NCBI GenBank assembly: GCA_022640795.1
Contig: JALCCK010000020.1
Coordinates: 1 to 43,851 of the forward strand
DNA length: 43,851 nucleotides
Direction of reading: 5' to 3'
DNA from: Treponema sp.
Lineage (GTDB): Bacteria; Spirochaetota; Spirochaetia; Treponematales; Treponemataceae
Shown here piece after piece: positions 16,815-25,306 of the stretch (position 1 is the first letter of the stretch; each line of letters begins with the position of its first letter). The position numbers and the translations under genes were made by a program. The notes under the pieces are model-generated. The model was not told where the DNA came from. It ran no database searches and worked only from the letters and a program-made list of their open reading frames with translations.

Positions 16815-18062
16815 CTAGTCGCGCAGTTGCGGGTTGAATACCTGATCAAGCCCAGTATTCATCAGATTCAAAGAGAAAGAAATCAACGTAATCGCAAGAA
16901 TTACCGGCAGGAACGCCCACCAGGCATTGCTCAACGGCGCCTGAAATCTGATAGCCCAGTTCATCATGACACCGAGCGTTGTCACTTCCGTCGAAGACGG
17001 CCCAAGTCCGAGCATGGAGAGCTGTGCCTCGGAAAGAATCCCCGAAGAAATCTGCAGAATATATGCCATAACGACGTACGAAGCAATATACGGCAGAATA
17101 TCTTTTCGCAGTATATACCCGACACTATGCCCCGAAAGCTTAGAAAGATTTACGTGATCCCGATTGCGGAGTGAGAGCGACTGTGCACGAACAGCACGAG
17201 CAGTCCATGGCCACGAAGTAAGACCGATGACTATAGCAACAGTGGAAATATTACGACCTGCACTCCCGACACTGACCGATACTAAAACCAGAATAATAAA
17301 CGACGGAATAACAATAAACATATTTGTAAAAAAGGTTATGATATTGTCGGCAATTCCGCCGAGATACCCGGCCAGAAGTCCGAGAACAAGACCAATGAGC
17401 ATGGCAACAGTTCCGGCAACAACACCAATCAGCAGAGAGGTTCTTATGGCACTCATAAGTTCTGCAAACACATCGCGACCGAAATTATCTGTTCCAAGAA
17501 CGTACGTAATACTGTTAGGAACCTCTTCAATACGGACGAAATCCTTCGGCGTAAGGTCCCTGACAGTCCGGTAAGATCCGTTTTTCTGTGCTTCAACAAC
17601 CTGATAATCCCTGTTTTCAAGAATAGTCTCAAGCCGGTCATACAGCCGCGTAAATTCTTTCCTATGAGCCGTAGTTCCCTTTACTTTTACTGACGGATCA
17701 TAGGAACTGATCCATAACGAGGTCAGCCTTTCCTTATTTTTGGCAGCCGCCTTTATTTCCTGTTTTCCGACAGAAGAATATCCGGTCAGCCATTCTTCCA
17801 TAAGGAGCATGTCTGATTTTTTTACTTTTGCAGCAAGTCTGTTTGCGACTGTATCAAGCGTTACGAGCTTTGTTTCTGCTCCGACTGCGTCGGAAATCGA
17901 TACGTAAGTACCCGGAGCATAAAACAGTCCGCCGGTCATATCCAGCGGTTTCGTATGATTGAAAAGAGGAAAAACAAGTGGATAAAAAAACATGAGTATA
18001 AAAATAACAAAGCCGACAACAAATTTTCCCGAATGGAAAAGCATCTTAAACTGATTTTTCAT
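16815..18062 (-). CDS. Opp/Dpp-type ABC permease (OppC-like) with large loop insertion
   Basis: This 415-residue permease is longer than the usual 280-300. The first membrane segment lies at residues 14-33. An extra-membrane insertion of about 150 residues follows (about 40-190, with many Lys and Glu). The five-segment transport core then starts near [19 protein letters not shown]. The coupling helix is [19 protein letters not shown]. The core gives a transport channel with the OppB-like subunit. The extended loop is known in some oligosaccharide and peptide transporters of this class and should face the periplasm. AGGAG six bases before the ATG supports the start. Confidence 0.93.
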   Translation of the reverse strand: MKNQFKMLFHSGKFVVGFVIFILMFFYPLVFPLFNHTKPLDMTGGLFYAPGTYVSISDAVGAETKLVTLDTVANRLAAKVKKSDMLLMEEWLTGYSSVGKQEIKAAAKNKERLTSLWISSYDPSVKVKGTTAHRKEFTRLYDRLETILENRDYQVVEAQKNGSYRTVRDLTPKDFVRIEEVPNSITYVLGTDNFGRDVFAELMSAIRTSLLIGVVAGTVAMLIGLVLGLLAGYLGGIADNIITFFTNMFIVIPSFIILVLVSVSVGSAGRNISTVAIVIGLTSWPWTARAVRAQSLSLRNRDHVNLSKLSGHSVGYILRKDILPYIASYVVMAYILQISSGILSEAQLSMLGLGPSSTEVTTLGVMMNWAIRFQAPLSNAWWAFLPVILAITLISFSLNLMNTGLDQVFNPQLRD

Positions 18063-18071
18063 GGTATTCTC

Positions 18072-19073
18072 CTAATCCTGTTGTGCAGCTTTAATACGCG
18101 GATCAACGAATCCGTACACAATATCAACAAGGAAATTCGCAATGAGAACACCTATAGTAATTATCAATGTACAGGCAGAAATCAGAGGGTAATCCTGCGC
18201 CGTAATAGCACTGAACATTTTCATTCCGATTCCGTTGTAGCTGAATATAATCTCGGCAACAAGCGCACCTCCTACCATTGTACCGAGTGATAACGCCAGA
18301 CCAGTTATCTGCGGCAACATCGCATTGTGGAATACATATCGGACAATAACGCTGTCTTTTATACCGAGGAATCTGCTGTATTTGACATAATCGGCATTCA
18401 GCTCATAGATGGACATAGAACGCATTCCGATTGCCTGTCCGCCAACCGCCACCAAAACTATAGACCAGAACGGCATCTGATAATGTGATATTACAGATGA
18501 AATAAAATTCAGACTGGCAGCCGGAATAAGATTTGCGGCATAGGAACCGCCAATCGGTGCTATCTTGAGTTTTATTCCGAATATATACAACATTACGATT
18601 GCAAGCCCGAAAGCCGGTATATTACTCAAAAATAAAAAGAATGGAAAAATTCCCTTATCAAAGGCACCTTTTATATAGGCCGCAATTGCTCCAAGCAAAT
18701 TACCCAGTATCCATCCGACAAGAATAGCGGGAAGCTGCAACGCAAGCGTCCACCAGACCGAATCATTGATAAGTTTTGCGACTTTTTCTCCTGTCTGAGT
18801 AGAACGTCCAAAATCTCCGTGCAGCAGATTTCTGACATAGATAATGAACTGCTGAGGAATGGACTTATCCAGTCCGTAAAGATGGAAATATTCTTCCTGT
18901 ATTTTCTGAATCGCAGCCGTATCAGTCATACCTGCTGTGGCATTGCTTATCATTCCGGCAAGCGGATTTCCGGGAATAAGCCGAGGAAGAAGGAAGTTAA
19001 GACCAATTGCAAAAATAAACGTGACAAAATACCACACGGCTTTTTTCCCGAAATACCGGAAATAATTATTCAT
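18072..19073 (-). CDS. Opp/Dpp-type ABC permease (OppB-like)
   Basis: This 333-residue protein has six membrane segments. The N-terminal IPGNPLAGMISN and the periplasmic stretch LYGLDKSIPQQFIIYVRNLL with GDFGRSTQT are standard OppB marks. The coupling loop is KYSRFLGIKDSVIVRYVFHN and the tail is NFLVDIVYGFVDPRIK. It pairs with the OppC-like subunit, whose ATG follows nine bases later. The start is preceded by GGGGGC, a fair ribosome site. It lies downstream of the binding-protein gene behind a possible attenuating hairpin. Confidence 0.93.
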   Translation of the reverse strand: MNNYFRYFGKKAVWYFVTFIFAIGLNFLLPRLIPGNPLAGMISNATAGMTDTAAIQKIQEEYFHLYGLDKSIPQQFIIYVRNLLHGDFGRSTQTGEKVAKLINDSVWWTLALQLPAILVGWILGNLLGAIAAYIKGAFDKGIFPFFLFLSNIPAFGLAIVMLYIFGIKLKIAPIGGSYAANLIPAASLNFISSVISHYQMPFWSIVLVAVGGQAIGMRSMSIYELNADYVKYSRFLGIKDSVIVRYVFHNAMLPQITGLALSLGTMVGGALVAEIIFSYNGIGMKMFSAITAQDYPLISACTLIITIGVLIANFLVDIVYGFVDPRIKAAQQD

Positions 19074-19100
19074 TTATAGCCCCCGTATGTCTAATCGGGC

Positions 19101-19139
19101 AAAAAATACCGGCAGCAGTACTGATTACTGACTGCCGGC
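19101..19139 (-). terminator. Hairpin after the binding-protein gene (partial terminator)
   Basis: On the minus strand CCGGCAG and CTGCCGG pair, with an inner CAGTA/TACTG stem and a one-base bulge. Six U residues follow (complement of 19106-19101). It lies between the binding-protein gene and the permease genes, so it may let through only part of the transcription and keep the binding protein in excess. Confidence 0.7.
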
Positions 19140-19162
19140 ATAATTTTTTTCCTTATTTTTTT

Positions 19163-20989
19163 TTATTTGTTTACAAGCGTAATATGGTACAATGCTGCAA
19201 TTCCGTACCCGTCAGTACAATCAAGCGGCGGTATATTGGTTCCGTCGTCGGCAGCCGGAAAATTCGTCCAGACACTCTCGTTAACGCTGTGAAAAAGCTG
19301 CGGACGATACATCAAAGCAAAACCCGGTACATCTTTCAGCCAGATAGTATTAAGTTCTGTATAGAGCTTTTTGAGTTCAGCAGTATCTGTGGTAACAGGA
19401 ATTTGTTCAAGTATTCTATCAGCCCGCTCATTTGAATAACGAGACCAGTCGCTCGGAACACGTTCTGCCGTCCTGTACTGTCCGTGATTACTGTACATAG
19501 ACTGATAGCAGCGAATCCACGGATTTGCAATTCCGGTTCCATCGTTTGTCCACATGATGATATCAAAATTACCGGTCTGCATATCTTCATACATAACGGA
19601 GAACTGTGGATAATACGTCGTAATATCAAGACCAATTGCCTGTCCTGCCTGGGCAACTATCTGGAGAGAGGCTTCCCAGTCTGTCCATCCTGTCGGGCAT
19701 TCTACCTTGAATGAAAGCTTTTTGCCTTTATATTCACGGTATCCGTCTCCATCACTATCCACAATGCCTGCATCGTCAAGCAATTTTTTCGCTTCAGTAT
19801 ACTGCTTACCGACCCACTGGTACGGTTTCAGCTGCGATTCATCGATCAGCGCACGCTCGGGAGCTGTCGGATTCATGAGGCACGGCGGGGCATCCCGCAT
19901 ACTCGGAGTATAGTTACTCATCGCGGTCGTTTTTATCTGATCGTAATCAACAGCCATCGCAATAGCCTTGCGGACCGCAGCCTGATCAAGACCCGGACGG
20001 GTTGTGTTGAACCATGCGGTTGGAAGACTCAAGTCGAGATAATACGGAGGCTTATCAATATAGGTAGAAACAGGAGCTCCGCCTTCCCACATTTTCCATA
20101 TCTCGGACATGAACTGCTGGGCAACATCAACTTCTCCTGCCTGGAAGGCAACGGCCCCCGCATTGTTATCGCTGAATATGTTATGAGCAATATATTTCGG
20201 AGCAGGCAGTTTTCCCCACATCGAAGAATCCTTGCCCCAGTAGTTGTCGTCGCGGATTAAAACAGATTTCTGTGCATTCTTGAGATAGGGTTTATATGGA
20301 CCAGATCCGATACAATCATCCCATTTATCAGTTTTTACAGCTGTGGGATCTTCATTATTGCGCTGTTCAACCAGTTTATAGGCATGTTCAGGGAGAATAA
20401 AGAAACGCTCGAACATATCAAGAATTTTCAGGGGATTATAATTCGTTGCTTTTGCAGTAAACTGAATTGTATAATCATCCAATGCTTTCACGGAATTAAG
20501 ATACAGCCACGCGTCAAGACCGATCGGAGTCTGATACTTTTTATGCGTCGCAAACGTGTATTCTACATCGTGTGCGGTAAGCGGAACACCATCGCTCCAG
20601 TGTGCAGCTTTTTTGATTTTTATCGTATACGTTCGTCCGTCGACTTTATAGTCACCGTCTGCAAGCAGCGGGTACAGTTTACCGTCAAGCGGATTGAACA
20701 TGTACAGCGTCTCCCAGACCAGTTCACGGGACAAGGTATTCTGCGACTGATACCAGCAGTTGGAATTAGTTGACAGGGGGTTCTCGTCTACGATGGCGCC
20801 CCACTGTTGTCCATTGAAATACAACGTCTGATTCCGTGGTAATTCTGTTACCACGGCAGTTTTCTCCGGTTTTGCAGCGGAACCGGAAGATGTAACAGGT
20901 TCTTTTGTCCCGTTCGCAAAAACAAGTGATACTGAAAGCACAAGCAGCAGTGCTGTCCAGAAACCTTTTTCCGTTTTCATCTTTTTCAT
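19163..20989 (-). CDS. Family 5 extracellular solute-binding protein (oligosaccharide or peptide)
   Basis: Start placed at the ATG at 20989, with AGGAGG six bases upstream, giving about 608 residues. A signal peptide of about 26 residues ends near LVFANG and no lipobox cysteine is seen. The SBP family 5 body includes NPLDGKLYPLLADGDYKVDG, the KIKKAAHWSDGVPLTAHDV motif and QAAVRKAIAMAVDYDQI. It should capture substrate in the periplasm and hand it to the permease pair. Although family 5 is annotated for peptides, several members in Thermotoga-type operons bind beta-gluco-oligosaccharides. The GH3 gene in this operon favours that reading. Confidence 0.92.
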   Translation of the reverse strand: MKKMKTEKGFWTALLLVLSVSLVFANGTKEPVTSSGSAAKPEKTAVVTELPRNQTLYFNGQQWGAIVDENPLSTNSNCWYQSQNTLSRELVWETLYMFNPLDGKLYPLLADGDYKVDGRTYTIKIKKAAHWSDGVPLTAHDVEYTFATHKKYQTPIGLDAWLYLNSVKALDDYTIQFTAKATNYNPLKILDMFERFFILPEHAYKLVEQRNNEDPTAVKTDKWDDCIGSGPYKPYLKNAQKSVLIRDDNYWGKDSSMWGKLPAPKYIAHNIFSDNNAGAVAFQAGEVDVAQQFMSEIWKMWEGGAPVSTYIDKPPYYLDLSLPTAWFNTTRPGLDQAAVRKAIAMAVDYDQIKTTAMSNYTPSMRDAPPCLMNPTAPERALIDESQLKPYQWVGKQYTEAKKLLDDAGIVDSDGDGYREYKGKKLSFKVECPTGWTDWEASLQIVAQAGQAIGLDITTYYPQFSVMYEDMQTGNFDIIMWTNDGTGIANPWIRCYQSMYSNHGQYRTAERVPSDWSRYSNERADRILEQIPVTTDTAELKKLYTELNTIWLKDVPGFALMYRPQLFHSVNESVWTNFPAADDGTNIPPLDCTDGYGIAALYHITLVNK

Positions 20990-21181
20990 GAAAAACCTCC
21001 TAAAAATATATAGCAAACATTGCAGAGGGTACCTACAGACGAAAAAAACACGAGCTCTATACCTTCTGTGTGGCTATCGATTCTTATAGCAATTCTGCCA
21101 GCAGCATAGTAAAACTATAAAACCGGATTCTTCGGAGGGTTATCAAAATATTTCTCTTTTTATATGTCTTTTGCGTTTTTT

Positions 21182-21214
21182 TTGACAAAGACAGTAAGAA
21201 ACATAAGTTAAAAT
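21182..21214 (+). promoter_or_regulatory. Candidate promoter of the AraC-family gene
   Basis: TTGACA (21182-21187) is followed by TAAAAT (21209-21214), seven bases before the ATG. The 21-base spacer is long, and an alternative -10 TAAGTT at 21204 gives 16 bases. No Shine-Dalgarno is present. The 230 bases between the two divergent genes would also hold any operator. Confidence 0.35.
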
Positions 21215-21221
21215 TACAGTT

Positions 21222-22529
21222 ATGATTGAATGTTTTCTGACACTGCAACAGGTGCGGGAATATGTCCGCCTCGTTTTTCAGATTACAAAGATTCCTCTTG
21301 CGATTCAAACAATCCGATCTCCGCCAGAAAAAAAACAAAAAGAAATTTCTTTTCCAGATATACCTGAAATGAATTTGCTGAAATTACCGGAAACTATTGA
21401 AAAAAAATTGTACAGCATGGTTTCATCAACGGACATCAATACAGTAATCTCAGATACCCCGCTCTGCTATACAGAAGAAGACGTTTACACATCTTTCTAT
21501 GTCCCCTTCACTATTCTGGATCAGGAAAAAAAACTGAACAGAAAAATGTTGCTCTCGATCGGCCCCTGTTTTCAGAAACAGATGAACAGAAGCTTTTCAA
21601 GACCCGACATATGGAAAAACAGAAAAACCGGCTGTTTTAGAGACTGTACGGATGAAGAATGTTTGCTGGTTTCACAACATATACCATACTGGAATATTCC
21701 CCACCTTTGCGCCGTCGTCCAGTTACTGTATGTTCTGCTTTTTAAGATACCAATACATGTTTCCGATATACTAAATCCTTCCAACAGTTTTATGACAGAT
21801 GTCGACGCAATGACAACAGAGGAACTGTTTAAACGCCGGGAAAATAACACTTTTCATTCAATGTATACACAGGAATCAAAAATTTGGAAAATTATTGAAA
21901 ACGGCCAAACCGATAAAATTACGGAGGCATTTACCATTATGCTGTTCAGCAGTACCGGTAAACTTGCAAAAAACCGTCTGCGGCATGAAAAAAATATGGC
22001 CATTTGTACAACGACGCTCGCCACACGGGCAGCTATCTTGGGGGGAGTTCCGGATGAGATAGCATATACCATGAGCGACTCGTTCATACAAAAAATAGAA
22101 GAAATGACGACTCCTGAAAACATTATACTGTTCAATAAAAAAATTATAGCCGATTTTACTAAATCGGCAGCAGAATACAAACACAAAGACAGGAAAAACT
22201 ATTCGCCCGTCGTAAACATCTCTATTCAGTATATCGAACAGCACTTACATGATAAAATTACCCTTGAAGGTATTTCAGACAGGGTAAATTTAAGTATTTC
22301 CCAAATCTCCCGTAAATTCAAAAAAGAAACGGGAATATCCATTGTCGACTTCTTTCAGAAGCAAAAAATAGAAGCAGCCTGTAATATGCTAAAGTATTCG
22401 GAACGGAGTCTTCTTGAAATAAGCAATATTTTTTCTTTCAGTTCACAAAGCTATTTTTCGGCAGTCTTCAGAAAATATACGGGACAAAGTCCCTCAGAAT
22501 ACCGGTTAAAAGCTCCTGCTCTGGAATAA
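21222..22529 (+). CDS. AraC-family transcriptional regulator
   Basis: This 435-residue protein has a C-terminal AraC DNA-binding domain at about residues 330-430. The first HTH includes ITLEGISDRVNLSISQISR. The second contains the AraC signature SLLEISNIFSFSSQSYFSAV followed by FRKYTGQSPSEYR. The N-terminal 300 residues are an uncharacterised sensor region, not an evident cupin, with several cysteines around residues 130-170. It is transcribed divergently from the oligosaccharide-type transporter operon, so it probably responds to its substrate and regulates it. The start has no ribosome site. Confidence 0.88.
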   Translation: MIECFLTLQQVREYVRLVFQITKIPLAIQTIRSPPEKKQKEISFPDIPEMNLLKLPETIEKKLYSMVSSTDINTVISDTPLCYTEEDVYTSFYVPFTILDQEKKLNRKMLLSIGPCFQKQMNRSFSRPDIWKNRKTGCFRDCTDEECLLVSQHIPYWNIPHLCAVVQLLYVLLFKIPIHVSDILNPSNSFMTDVDAMTTEELFKRRENNTFHSMYTQESKIWKIIENGQTDKITEAFTIMLFSSTGKLAKNRLRHEKNMAICTTTLATRAAILGGVPDEIAYTMSDSFIQKIEEMTTPENIILFNKKIIADFTKSAAEYKHKDRKNYSPVVNISIQYIEQHLHDKITLEGISDRVNLSISQISRKFKKETGISIVDFFQKQKIEAACNMLKYSERSLLEISNIFSFSSQSYFSAVFRKYTGQSPSEYRLKAPALE

Positions 22530-22547
22530 AAGCGGAAATTGCCGCTA
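22530..22547. terminator. Small hairpin between convergent genes
   Basis: AGCGG and CCGCT pair across a six-base loop. On the minus strand the stem is followed by four U residues, and on the plus strand a T-rich stretch comes nine bases later. It is only a five-base-pair stem, so support is weak. Confidence 0.3.
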
Positions 22548-22949
22548 TTGTCGAATTTTTTGATCGAATTCTGCTGAAAGTTTCAGATGGTCTTCAAGCA
22601 TCTGCATAAGAAAATAGGTAACAGCCGGAAATTTACGCTGATTAGAGAGTATTTTGTCTACCGAATTATAGGCGGCTGCATACACGAGAAATTTCTGTAA
22701 CAGCCGGTCCGTATTTTTACAGAACTGTTCTACAGAGAATTCCGGACCGGCAGGCAGCAGCGCCGGCTCCGATTTCAGCAGGTCCTGCTCCGTATTTACA
22801 AGTCCAGTAAAATCTTCAGCAATACGACAGATAAGGGTTGCTAAAGTCTTTCCGATTTCCGGAGTGAGACCTTTGTGCAGAACATCATTTACCGTCCTGC
22901 ATCTGGAGAGAACTGAATTTCGCTTTTCATAAAAAACCTGCAGCTGCAT
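22545..22949 (-). CDS. Uncharacterised helical protein next to thioredoxin reductase
   Basis: I do not recognise this product. From the ATG at 22949 it is about 134 residues and looks all-helical, with heptad-like Leu spacing, no membrane segment and no signal peptide. Cys residues occur at three places but not as CXXC. An alternative GTG start at 22964 adds five residues. The preceding thioredoxin-reductase-like gene ends 37 bases upstream on the same strand, so the two are likely co-transcribed. Its charge and length suggest a soluble cytoplasmic protein. Confidence 0.65.
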   Translation of the reverse strand: MQLQVFYEKRNSVLSRCRTVNDVLHKGLTPEIGKTLATLICRIAEDFTGLVNTEQDLLKSEPALLPAGPEFSVEQFCKNTDRLLQKFLVYAAAYNSVDKILSNQRKFPAVTYFLMQMLEDHLKLSAEFDQKIRQ

Positions 22950-22985
22950 AGTCTTTTCTTCCACCTCACAGGAACTGTTCTGTAA

Positions 22986-23864
22986 TCATTTCTTCTTTCT
23001 GTCGATATATGCTGCTGCAGAAAGAGCCGCAACATTTCCTTCTCCGAGCGCTTTTGCATACTGATACGGAATACCTGTTACGTCGCCGGCAGCAAAAACA
23101 CCAGAGAAGCTGGTCTTGAGACTCCGGTCAACTGCTATATGACTGCCGTCCATTTTTATTCCTTCAAGAAGCGTCGACGGAGCAACGCTCTCTCTGAGAA
23201 TAAACGTACAGGACGGATCTATCGTTTGAGATTCAAGTACAAGATGTTCAGCCTTCATTCCGCCACCGGTAATCTCAACCGGTTTATCACGGATGATTTC
23301 TATTTTTCTGCTTACGGTGACGGGGTCCTTATACAGAGGAATATAATAGACTTTGCTGCAGACATCCGAAAGAAAATCCGCTTCTTTCTCTTCCGACTTG
23401 CTATAGGCAATAACAGCAACCTCTTTTCCTTTATACAGCATTGCATCACAGGTCGCACAATAACTCACGCCCCGTCCTAAATATTCTTTTTCACCAGGAA
23501 GCGGCTTACCGAAGTCTACTCCCGTTGCGATAATAACAGACTGAACTTCAAAAGATTCCTGCCCGGACAGCAGCGTAAAATTCTCTCCCATATCATAGAT
23601 ACCGGTAATCCGCTTATCAGTTATTTCAATATGCAGGGAATCAAGATGATATTTAAAAGCTGACGCAATTTCACTCCCGCTTTTCCCATAAAAACCGGGT
23701 AAATTATTTATCTGATGTGCTTTCGTCAGTTTCGGGCTCAGCTCACTGCTGCCAAACAGCAGCAGTGATTTTCCTCTGGCCGCAGCTGTTACAGCTGCAG
23801 AAATACCGGCAGGTCCGGTTCCTATAATAGCAATATCAGCCTTTTTGACTTCTGTTTCTTCCAT
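22986..23864 (-). CDS. Flavin thioredoxin reductase-like protein lacking the NADPH motif (FFTR-like)
   Basis: This 292-residue protein has an FAD-binding GTGPAGISAAVTAA near residues 16-30, a redox-active CATC in GVSYCATCDAML, and the C-terminal GVFAAGDVTG that contacts FAD. The NADPH half is present in length but lacks its signature. Where TrxB has a GGGxSA glycine motif and an HRR stretch, this protein has VAVIAYSKSEEKEADFL and KVYYIPLYK. That pattern matches ferredoxin-dependent flavin thioredoxin reductases described in Clostridium. It probably takes electrons from ferredoxin, not NADPH. The start has GGGAGG eleven bases upstream. It sits divergent from carA. Confidence 0.85.
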   Translation of the reverse strand: MEETEVKKADIAIIGTGPAGISAAVTAAARGKSLLLFGSSELSPKLTKAHQINNLPGFYGKSGSEIASAFKYHLDSLHIEITDKRITGIYDMGENFTLLSGQESFEVQSVIIATGVDFGKPLPGEKEYLGRGVSYCATCDAMLYKGKEVAVIAYSKSEEKEADFLSDVCSKVYYIPLYKDPVTVSRKIEIIRDKPVEITGGGMKAEHLVLESQTIDPSCTFILRESVAPSTLLEGIKMDGSHIAVDRSLKTSFSGVFAAGDVTGIPYQYAKALGEGNVAALSAAAYIDRKKK

Positions 23865-23993
23865 AAAATTGAAAACCTCCCGCGTATTCTCTTATATTAA
23901 ATTGTATACAATATATTCCCTAGAGGCAAGTAAAATCTTTGCGTATGTTTGAAATCTTTACGGACACTATACATTTTCAGATATTTTCTGTAG

Positions 23994-23999
23994 TATAAT
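23994..23999 (+). promoter_or_regulatory. -10 box of carA, predicted nearly leaderless
   Basis: TATAAT ends eight bases before the carA ATG at 24008, with no ribosome site between. No convincing -35 is seen at 16-18 bases upstream. Confidence 0.5.
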
Positions 24000-24007
24000 G
24001 TTTTAGT

Positions 24008-25306
24008 ATGAGTACTAAAGCATGCATCGTCCTTGCTAACGGACAGGTCTTTGAAGGAAAAAGTTTCGGCGCTCAAGGATGTATAACCGGGGAAACAGTT
24101 TTTACGACAGGAATGACCGGTTATCTTGAGACGCTGACTGATCCAAGCTATTACGGGCAGATTGTCACCCAGACATTTCCGCTGATAGGAAATTACGGAA
24201 TCATACCATCTGATTTCGAAAGTTCCCAAAGTCATGTCAGAGGATATATCGTCCGTTCCTGGTGCGAGATTCCTTCCAATTTTCGATGCAGCAGTACCAT
24301 CGATTCCTTTCTTAAACAAAACAACATTATAGGCCTTTACGACATCGATACAAGAGCGTTAACGAAAGTACTCCGTGAAGCTGGTGTCATGAATGGAATG
24401 CTTATTTCCGGAGAAACAGAAGAAGCCCGAATGGCATACGATGCATTGAAAGATCCTGTCCGGAAAAGGGACCTGTTGAAAAAAATAGCGGCATATCGTA
24501 TCGAACATGCAGTCGAATCGGTTACCTGCGATGCCGTTAAAATAGAAAAATGCGCCGAAGAAATTTTTGCCGAAAGCGCAAAATACCGGTCGGTACCGGT
24601 AACTCCCGATGGACTCAAAATCAATTCTCAGAAGACGGCTATGAAAGACGGACTTGGAAAGAAAGTCGTCCTTTGGGATTTTGGTGCAAAAGCAAATATA
24701 CGCCGTGAGCTTTTAAAGCGTGGCGTTACCGTGCAGACAGTTCCTTCTACCGCTACCGCTCAACAAATTCTTGATCTGCATCCTGACGGAATAATGCTGA
24801 CGAATGGTCCCGGAGATCCGCAGGATAATAGAGACATAATAAAAAACCTGAAAGATTTGTGCGAATCAGCTGTTCCCATCTTCGGAATTTGTCTCGGACA
24901 TCAAATTCTGGCACTTGCCCGCGGCGGGAAAACCATGAAGCTGAAATACGGGCATCGCGGCGCCAATCAACCGGTAAAGCAGCTTTCGTCAGGACGCGTT
25001 TACATTTCAAGCCAGAATCATGGCTATGCCGTAGAAACGGACTGTCTTCCGAAGAATTCTGTTATGAGTTTCGTAAATACAAACGACGGAACGTGTGAAG
25101 GACTTACGTATACGGATATTCCTGCTTTTTCCGTCCAATTTCATCCTGAAGCTTCTTCGGGACCGCTCGATACAGGGTTTCTTTTCGACGAATTTATAAA
25201 ACTCATTAATAATCCGTCTCTTTTTAAAAATTATAAAACATCATATAAATTGGTAGACTTTACGTCATATTTCAAAAATACAGGCAACGCCGGGAGTATC
25301 AGATAA
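24008..25306 (+). CDS. carA: Carbamoyl phosphate synthase small subunit
   Basis: The product is 432 residues, longer than the usual 360-385. The N-terminal CPSase small-subunit domain shows GMTGYLETLTDPSYYGQIV, and IIGLYDIDTRALTKVLR ends it. The glutaminase domain has catalytic Cys295 in GICLGHQ and His/Glu in QFHPEASSGPLDT. An insertion of about 40-60 residues (about 150-225) separates the two, and there is a C-terminal tail of about 30 residues. The enzyme strips ammonia from glutamine and channels it to CarB for pyrimidine and arginine synthesis. Its TAA overlaps the carB ATG (TAATG), so translation is coupled. Confidence 0.95.
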   Translation: MSTKACIVLANGQVFEGKSFGAQGCITGETVFTTGMTGYLETLTDPSYYGQIVTQTFPLIGNYGIIPSDFESSQSHVRGYIVRSWCEIPSNFRCSSTIDSFLKQNNIIGLYDIDTRALTKVLREAGVMNGMLISGETEEARMAYDALKDPVRKRDLLKKIAAYRIEHAVESVTCDAVKIEKCAEEIFAESAKYRSVPVTPDGLKINSQKTAMKDGLGKKVVLWDFGAKANIRRELLKRGVTVQTVPSTATAQQILDLHPDGIMLTNGPGDPQDNRDIIKNLKDLCESAVPIFGICLGHQILALARGGKTMKLKYGHRGANQPVKQLSSGRVYISSQNHGYAVETDCLPKNSVMSFVNTNDGTCEGLTYTDIPAFSVQFHPEASSGPLDTGFLFDEFIKLINNPSLFKNYKTSYKLVDFTSYFKNTGNAGSIR

